19,880 bases of DNA. Source: an uncultured Lentisphaeria bacterium (GTDB lineage: Bacteria; Verrucomicrobiota; Lentisphaeria; Victivallales; UBA1829). How positions within the stretch are numbered: the first letter of the stretch is position 1; each line of letters begins with the position of its first letter. The notes beneath the pieces were generated by a model, which was not told where the DNA came from, ran no database searches, and saw only the letters and a program-made list of their open reading frames with translations. Positions 15,297 to 19,880 of this stretch are shown piece after piece. Made by a program: the position numbers and the translations under genes. Location: the NCBI GenBank assembly GCA_905211485.1, contig CAJMAW010000054.1, forward strand, positions 1 through 19,880. The letters are read 5' to 3'.

Positions 15297-16220
15297 ATGA
15301 AGGACCTCATCATCATCGGAGGCGGCGCCGCCGGACTCACCGCGGCGATCTATGCGGCCAGAGCGGGACTTGCGCCCCTGCAAATCACAGGCGCCCTCCC
15401 CGGCGGACTCCTCACGCAGACCACCGACGTGGAAAACTATCCCGGTTTCCCGGATGCGGTCAACGGATACGAACTCATGTTCCGTTTCCAGAATCAGGCG
15501 GCGAAATTCGGCACGGAAACACTCAACGGGATCGTCGAATCCGCCGTGCTGAAGGATGGAGGACCGCACGAAATCAAACTCACGGACGGGCAGACTCTGC
15601 TCTGCAGGGCGCTGATCATCGCCACAGGAGCATCTCCGCGATGGCTCGGGCTGGAGTCGGAACAGAAATTCCTGACCAAAGGAGTCTCCGCGTGTGCAAC
15701 GTGTGACGGGGCCTTCTTCCGCGGCGTTCCCGTCGTTGTCGTCGGCGGCGGAGACACCGCCATGGAGGAAGCCAACTTCCTGACCCGTTTTGCCTCCAAA
15801 GTCCATATCGTCCACCGCCGCGACCAGTTCCGCGCATCGAAAATCATGGCCGAACGCACCCTTGCCAATCCGAAGATCGAAGTACACTGGAATTCCACGG
15901 TCGAGGAAATCCTCGGAAAAGACGAGGTTGATGCCGTGAGAATCCGGAATGTCCTGACGGGCGCCGAAAGTCTCATCGAATGCAAGGGCTATTTCGCCGC
16001 TCTCGGACATGCTCCAAGCACCGCGCCTTTCCGCGGGCAGATCGAACTCGACGACGCAGGATTCATCGTCCTGAAGCCGCGCAGTTCCGAGACCAGTGTC
16101 GACGGCGTCTTTGCGGCTGGCGACTGTGCCGATCCCGTCTATCGTCAGGCGATCACCGCCTCCGGCATGGGCTGCCGCGCCGCCATCGATGCCGCCAGAT
16201 GGCTTGAAGCCAGAGCCTGA
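15297..16220 (+). CDS. trxB: Thioredoxin-disulfide reductase
   Basis: The 307-residue protein is of normal bacterial TrxB length. It is a homodimeric cytoplasmic flavoenzyme that passes electrons from NADPH through FAD and a redox disulfide to thioredoxin. Visible are the FAD motif GGGAAG (residues 8-13), ALPGGLLTQTTDVENYPGF (33-51), the redox-active CATC (133-136), the NADPH motif GGGDTA (150-155) with HRRDQFRA (173-180), and the C-terminal FAD motif GVFAAGDC. The start ATG 15297 gives the expected N-terminus; the open frame upstream to 14958 is not conserved and lacks a ribosome binding site. AAGGAG lies 13 nt before the ATG. The gene is followed after 53 nt by another flavoprotein on the same strand. 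Confidence 0.96.
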   Translation: MKDLIIIGGGAAGLTAAIYAARAGLAPLQITGALPGGLLTQTTDVENYPGFPDAVNGYELMFRFQNQAAKFGTETLNGIVESAVLKDGGPHEIKLTDGQTLLCRALIIATGASPRWLGLESEQKFLTKGVSACATCDGAFFRGVPVVVVGGGDTAMEEANFLTRFASKVHIVHRRDQFRASKIMAERTLANPKIEVHWNSTVEEILGKDEVDAVRIRNVLTGAESLIECKGYFAALGHAPSTAPFRGQIELDDAGFIVLKPRSSETSVDGVFAAGDCADPVYRQAITASGMGCRAAIDAARWLEARA

Positions 16221-16273
16221 TCCGTCGGAATTCTCCCATTCATCCAGACTCGCGCAGGCGCAGCCGTGTATGT

Positions 16274-17560
16274 ATGATGAAAAGCCGTTATGATGTCATT
16301 GTCTGCGGGAGCGGTCCTGCTGGTCTTTCCGCCGCAGTCGCCGCTTCCGCACGGGACAGGGGGGAAGAAGGAAGAAGAACAGCCGTTCTTCTGGCGGAAC
16401 GTCTCGGCCGTTTCGGAGGAAAACTCCCCGCCAGCGGCGGAGGACGCTGCAACTTTTCCAATCTCCTCTCCCCCGTTCCTTTCATGGAGGCTTTCGGGAG
16501 AAACGGTCGCTTCATGACCGAGTCGCTCAGAACGGCTCCTAGGGAATGGCTCTGCGATTTCCTGAAAGAAAGAGGCGTCGTCCCGGAAGCGGCAGACGGA
16601 TTCCATTATTTCCCCCGCGGCGGAAGGGCAACAGACATCCTGGACGTTTTTCTAAGAACGGCAGTAGAAAACGGCACGGAATGCCGTCTGAACGACGAAG
16701 CGGAAGAACTGATTCTGGAAAACGGAAGCATTTCAGCCGTCCGTTTCCGTTCCGGAGAGACGCTTTCCTGCCGGAGCGTCGTCCTTGCCTGCGGCGGCAC
16801 CGCCATGCCTGCTCTCGGGGGAACGGATTCGGGGCTGAAACTGGCGAAGAGCATCGGACATGAAATTGTTGCGCCCCTGCCCGCCATGGCGCCGATCTGC
16901 CTGCGGGAAGACTGGGTGAAACGTCTCAGCGGGATTTCTCTTCCGGATGTCCGACTTTCCTTCTCCTCCGGGAGGCTGCATTCCGCCGCAAGGGGCGAAC
17001 TGCTTTTCACTCATGAGGGCTTCTCCGGACCGGCGGCAATCAATCTTTCCGCCGAAGCGGCAGAGGCGTTCCGGAAAAAAGGCGCACTCGCGCTCCACCT
17101 CAGCTTCCACGCCGGCCGAACCCCGGAAGAATGGGCGGCGGAACTGGAAAAAAGGAAAATTCAGGAGCCCGCAAAACAGATCAAAAACGTTCTCTCCGGT
17201 TTTCTTCCCCGTTCGCTTGCGGAGGCCGTCACTGCGGAAACGGATCTCTCAGGGAGGATCATGCGCGATCTCCCGCCCCGTGAACTGGAACGGCTGATCC
17301 GCTTCCTCTGCTCCGCGGAATTCCATGTCGAAAGAAACGCGCCCATGGAAAAGGCCATGGCGATGAAGGGCGGGGTGTCTCTCCGGGAAGTCGATCCGAA
17401 ACGTCTGGAAAGCCGTCTGGTCAAGGGGGTCTTCTTTGCCGGGGAACTGCTTGATCTCACTGGACCGTGCGGAGGATACAATATCCAGTTCGCCTTCTCT
17501 TCCGGGCGTCTCTCCGGAATTTGTGCGGCGGGAAACGCCGCCGGGTCTTCCGGCAGCTGA
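16274..17560 (+). CDS. BaiN/HI0933-family NAD(P)/FAD-dependent oxidoreductase
   Basis: The 428-residue protein begins with an FAD-binding Rossmann motif VIVCGSGPAGLSAA (residues 8-21). It has SGGGRCNFSN (54-63), characteristic of the HI0933-like family, and ends with GVFFAGELLDLTGPCGGYN and FAFSSG, the conserved C-terminal FAD-contacting block. Length and all blocks are normal. The biochemical role of most members is unknown. One Clostridium member, BaiN, was reported in bile-acid reduction, but that name alone does not imply the activity here. The start is ATG 16274 or 16277; no good ribosome binding site precedes it, so coupling to trxB, 53 nt upstream, is likely. It converges with the membrane protein gene at 17709. 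Confidence 0.9.
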   Translation: MMKSRYDVIVCGSGPAGLSAAVAASARDRGEEGRRTAVLLAERLGRFGGKLPASGGGRCNFSNLLSPVPFMEAFGRNGRFMTESLRTAPREWLCDFLKERGVVPEAADGFHYFPRGGRATDILDVFLRTAVENGTECRLNDEAEELILENGSISAVRFRSGETLSCRSVVLACGGTAMPALGGTDSGLKLAKSIGHEIVAPLPAMAPICLREDWVKRLSGISLPDVRLSFSSGRLHSAARGELLFTHEGFSGPAAINLSAEAAEAFRKKGALALHLSFHAGRTPEEWAAELEKRKIQEPAKQIKNVLSGFLPRSLAEAVTAETDLSGRIMRDLPPRELERLIRFLCSAEFHVERNAPMEKAMAMKGGVSLREVDPKRLESRLVKGVFFAGELLDLTGPCGGYNIQFAFSSGRLSGICAAGNAAGSSGS

Positions 17561-17571
17561 GTTCCCGCTGA

Positions 17572-17588
17572 GGGAAGGCCTTTTTCCC
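17572..17588 (+). terminator. Possible terminator of the trxB-flavoprotein unit
   Basis: A GGGAA/TTCCC inverted repeat around AGGCCT and a run of five T lies about 12 bases after the stop at 17560. It is short, so confidence is low. Confidence 0.35.
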
Positions 17589-17692
17589 CTCTCCCCGGTC
17601 ATCCGGGAGGACAAAGGGCGGGGCGCTCTTCCGTCTTCCTGTTTCCGTCCCCGGGAGGGGGAAAAAAGGAAGATTCCCGGGAATAAAAGGGT

Positions 17693-17709
17693 GGAGGGGG
17701 CTCCCCTCC
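17693..17709 (-). terminator. Rho-independent-like terminator of the GT-C gene
   Basis: GGAGGGG (17693-17699) and CCCCTCC (17703-17709) form a 7-bp GC-rich stem with a 3-nt loop, overlapping the end of the minus-strand stop codon. On the minus strand it is followed by ACCCTTTTATT. A second palindrome ATTCCCGGGAAT lies nearby at about 17673-17684. Confidence 0.55.
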
Positions 17710-19202
17710 TACGGGGAAATCCCTCTCCGCGCCTCTTCCTGACTCAGCAGGATCAGGAGCGTCTTCTGCATTTCCTCATCCGGATAACGCTTCAGGAGTT
17801 CCGCGGCGGCTTCAAACTTCCTCATGTTCAGGAAGGAGAAGAAGAGGAAATTCCGTGCGGAGGAGACTCCGTAAAGATCTTCCATCTGCCAGCGGACGAG
17901 AGCGCTGTCCGGCGCCCGTTCAAATTCCCGGCAGAAGAAGTTGTTCCAGACCGAATTGCGGAATTTCAGGAACTTGTCTCCGGTAATATACGGTTCCCAG
18001 GCGATGCACCACGGCTCATACGCTCCCAGCGCCGAAGTGAAAAGCCCCCATCCCACGCAAAGGACAAAACAGACGCAGCGGAAGGATTTCGTCCATCCCC
18101 CCAGATCCAGCGCCGCATAATAAAACAGCAGAGGAATCAGCGGGATGAAATACCGGAACCCGAAACTCCATCCCCCGTATTCCATCGTGACAAGCCAGTA
18201 CAGGATCATCACCGCCCCCGCAGAACACAGCATCATGCAACGCAGAGGATCCGTCCTGAAAAATCCCTTTTTCAAAATCCCGGGTAACACAAACAGCAAC
18301 GCCGGCATGTAAAAGAAAATGCCTTTGAAGCCGAATGTGGAATGGAAAATATATGTCGGGACCGCCGCGGCCCGCAGCAGAACCTTGTGCGTATGTGTCC
18401 AGTAGAGCGGGAACGGAGATCCGTACGCAAGGACGTTGATCCCGAGACAAAGAAAAATCACTCCCCACGCTCCCGCCGCATAACAGAGCGCCTCCGTCAT
18501 TCTCTCCCATGCCGGACGCTCCTTCCTCCGGCGGAACAGAATCCAGAAAAAGGAACTGATCCCGAACACTCCCCCGAAAATATAATCCTGATTCAGCAGC
18601 AGTCCGCAGAGCACCCCCGCTCCGAGAGCCAGCATCCGGGTCAGGCCTTTTTCCTCTCCCCGGCTGAAAAGCAGCAGAAGCAGAAAAAGAGTCAGGGCGG
18701 CGGGCGTGTGATTGTTGATCGTCACGGAATAACTGAAAATCATGGTGGAAAAAATCACCGCAAGAGAAGAAAACACGCGGTATCCTTCCCCGGAAGAAGG
18801 CAGGCGCCGGCTCAGCAGACGGTAAAAAAATACGTATAAGAGAAAATTCAGCGAATAAAAAGAGACAAAGTGAATCAGGAACAAAGTCAGGTGATAGTGT
18901 TCTGGAAATCCGATCCCCGTCAAATGACGCAGCAGGAAGTAAAAACACGCAGCCCAGAGCTGAATCAACAGGGGTTTATCGCTGTATGCGTGTCCCTCCA
19001 GAAGCACTTTATCCACCGCGCCGAAACGCGACCGATCAATGGCAAAGGTCCCGTAATCGACCAGGGATTCCACGGTTGCCATCCGCGAGGATTCAATCCC
19101 TGACAGCGTCACTTCATCCTTCACATACACCAGTCCGAAGAGCAGAATCAGCACCAGTCCGGAGGCAAAGAGGTGTTTCCTGAAGAAGTTCATGATTTTC
19201 AT
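17709..19202 (-). CDS. Polytopic membrane protein, probable GT-C fold glycosyltransferase
   Basis: The roughly 497-residue protein from ATG 19202 has about ten hydrophobic segments. The first loop reads SGIESSRMATVESLVDYGTF and then GHAYSDKPLLIQLWAA. This matches the GT39/ArnT/PMT-like pattern, where an acidic residue in the first loop (here E37) and a DKP motif (75-77) serve a polyprenyl-phosphate sugar donor. A role in decorating lipid, protein or polysaccharide outside the membrane is likely; the substrate is unknown. The soluble C-terminal tail (about the last 60 residues) looks TPR-like. The open frame extends upstream to 19382, but that part is repeat-bearing leader. GTG 19214, 5 nt after AGGAG, may be the true start. 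The gene stands alone, with a terminator at its stop. Confidence 0.75.
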   Translation of the reverse strand: MKIMNFFRKHLFASGLVLILLFGLVYVKDEVTLSGIESSRMATVESLVDYGTFAIDRSRFGAVDKVLLEGHAYSDKPLLIQLWAACFYFLLRHLTGIGFPEHYHLTLFLIHFVSFYSLNFLLYVFFYRLLSRRLPSSGEGYRVFSSLAVIFSTMIFSYSVTINNHTPAALTLFLLLLLFSRGEEKGLTRMLALGAGVLCGLLLNQDYIFGGVFGISSFFWILFRRRKERPAWERMTEALCYAAGAWGVIFLCLGINVLAYGSPFPLYWTHTHKVLLRAAAVPTYIFHSTFGFKGIFFYMPALLFVLPGILKKGFFRTDPLRCMMLCSAGAVMILYWLVTMEYGGWSFGFRYFIPLIPLLFYYAALDLGGWTKSFRCVCFVLCVGWGLFTSALGAYEPWCIAWEPYITGDKFLKFRNSVWNNFFCREFERAPDSALVRWQMEDLYGVSSARNFLFFSFLNMRKFEAAAELLKRYPDEEMQKTLLILLSQEEARRGISP

Positions 19203-19296
19203 TGTCACGGACACGCTTTCTCCTCTTTTCCCACTTTCTTTATCTGTCTTTCTCCGGACTTCTCCCCCCTGTATCCCTCTCCCGAATCCCTCTTTC

Positions 19297-19341
19297 TTCA
19301 GAGTGGTGTTTTTCCGGGCCTCCGCTTTCAGAGTGGTGTTT
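19297..19341. repeat. Two 15-base direct repeats with 30-base period
   Basis: TTCAGAGTGGTGTTT occurs at 19297-19311 and again at 19327-19341. The start-to-start distance is 30 bases, close to three helical turns, so both copies would face the same side of the DNA. They lie about 95-140 bases upstream of the GT-C start and downstream of the predicted promoter. Confidence 0.7.
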
Positions 19342-19439
19342 CCTGGCGTTTTTCTCCGGCTCCGCCCTGCCCTTCCTTCCATTTTCGCGGAATGGGGGAG
19401 CGTGAAGGAGTGAAAAAACGCGGATATCAGTTTTTTTAA

Positions 19440-19467
19440 ACCATAAACGAGGACATGGAAATGTCAA
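19440..19467 (-). promoter_or_regulatory. Sigma-70-like promoter of the GT-C gene
   Basis: On the minus strand a consensus TTGACA (19462-19467) is followed after 16 bases by TATGGT (19440-19445, four of six matches to TATAAT). It implies a leader of about 230 nt before ATG 19202. Confidence 0.5.
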
Positions 19468-19477
19468 GGGGAAAACA

Positions 19478-19490
19478 GGGGGATTCCCCC
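19478..19490 (-). terminator. Terminator-like hairpin of the oxidoreductase gene
   Basis: GGGGG and CCCCC flank a 3-base centre (13 bases in all). On the minus strand it is followed by TGTTTTCC. It lies about 120 bases after the stop codon of the rightmost gene. The T-run is short. Confidence 0.4.
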
Positions 19491-19607
19491 GGAGCAAATC
19501 ATTCTTTTCTCCCCAGCGAAGGAGCCGGAAAGAGGAAAAAAGGGAGGGGGGACTGGAAAGAAGGAAGCCCCCCTGACGAGAGGAAGAGCTTCCAGAAGGA
19601 AGTCAGC

Positions 19608-19880
19608 TCAGCGCAGAGAGACTGCGGCGGCGCGTCCGGAAACGCCGGAACGCTCCGCTGCGTCAAGCATCGCCATCACTTCAAGGGAGTCGAGCGGATC
19701 GACCGGCTGAACGCCGTCGCGGATGAAGCGGACAATCTGCCGCAGCAGCATGGCATAGAAGGGGATCCTTCCGCTCACATTGGCAAGAGCCAGCTCTCTA
19801 TCCCCGTCCCGGATCAGGGCGCCGTACTGAGACGAACCGCGCCGGAGTTCAACTGCGGCACTCCGCCCGTCCGCGTAGGA
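19608..19880 (-). CDS. Gfo/Idh/MocA-family oxidoreductase, C-terminal end (5' part outside window)
   Basis: The minus-strand frame enters at the right edge and ends at TGA 19610-19608, giving 90 residues. The C-terminal part reads GRIPFYAMLLRQIVRFIRDG, then VDPLDSLEVMAMLDAAERS. This is the usual ending of Gfo/Idh/MocA dehydrogenases, where a helix with an LRxIVxFI-like pattern is followed by a proline loop and the EVMAMLDAA helix. The NAD(P)-binding N-terminal domain and catalytic Lys/His are outside the window, so substrate and cofactor cannot be told. Such enzymes oxidise or reduce sugars and inositols and are very common in PVC-group genomes. Confidence 0.75.
   Translation of the reverse strand, partial: SYADGRSAAVELRRGSSQYGALIRDGDRELALANVSGRIPFYAMLLRQIVRFIRDGVQPVDPLDSLEVMAMLDAAERSGVSGRAAAVSLR

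Larger units (their letters stand above)
19203..19607. other. Intergenic region with promoter, terminator and direct repeats
   Basis: This 405-base region separates the GT-C gene from the next minus-strand gene. From right to left it holds a terminator hairpin (19478-19490), a TTGACA promoter (19440-19467) and a leader of over 200 bases carrying a 15-base direct repeat. Short open frames here have no ribosome binding site and I do not call them. Confidence 0.5.

Noticed and set aside
17592..17684. CCGG-TCAT-CCGG and ATTCCCGGGAAT palindromes as regulatory sites
   Set aside because: They lie between converging genes where terminators are expected, and neither has a T-run or promoter nearby to give it a role.
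19203..19382. N-terminal extension of the GT-C gene containing repeated NTTLK
   Set aside because: It is basic and polar before a normal membrane-protein N-terminus and overlaps promoter-proximal direct repeats; read as leader.
1..19880. CRISPR array, tRNA or rRNA genes
   Set aside because: No regularly spaced repeats, and no cloverleaf or rRNA-like sequence noticed by eye.

Overview
The window joins two unlike pieces of DNA. Bases 1 to about 4,490 are the core of a Firmicutes-type conjugation module on the + strand: the 3' end of a VirD4/TraG coupling protein, a Maff2-family small membrane protein, a TrbL/VirB6-like membrane protein, a PrgI/VirB3-like protein and a VirB4 ATPase. The order, short spacings, overlaps and AGGAGG ribosome binding sites are those of Tn1549/CTn-type integrative conjugative elements (ICEs) of gut Clostridia. 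The module stops abruptly about 20 codons into the next gene.

From about 4,490 to the end the sequence is ordinary chromosome of another style: mostly minus-strand genes, many TTCCGG/GGAA-like words and hairpin-rich intergenic gaps. The gene styles (FSRGM-signature ABC ATPase with two ABC-2 permeases, Gfo/Idh/MocA oxidoreductase, TIM-barrel sugar phosphate isomerase, GT-C membrane protein) suggest a PVC-group bacterium, perhaps a gut Lentisphaeria/Victivallales relative. This is inference, because no rRNA or marker gene is present. The ICE may have entered this genome and been truncated, or the join may be an assembly chimera. The sequence alone cannot decide.

Layout after the junction. (a) Minus-strand ABC export locus, 9419 down to 4710: ATPase, permease, membrane-anchored protein with two zinc ribbons, membrane-anchored helical protein, second permease. 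It has its own TATAAT promoter and a possible frameshifted small gene after the ATPase. (b) Minus-strand hisD-hisC pair with an ATGA stop/start overlap. (c) Minus-strand TIM-barrel isomerase, trmO and ispH, tightly coupled. (d) Plus-strand trxB followed by a BaiN/HI0933-type flavoprotein. (e) Minus-strand polytopic GT-C-like membrane protein with a TTGACA promoter and a 30-bp-period direct repeat in its leader. (f) At the right edge, the C-terminal end of a Gfo/Idh/MocA-family oxidoreductase, minus strand.

No rRNA, tRNA, CRISPR array, integrase, relaxase or attachment site was found. The least explained parts are the ICE junction, the five-gene ABC locus with its apparently exported zinc ribbons, the possible frameshifted small gene inside it, and the repeat-bearing leader of the GT-C gene.
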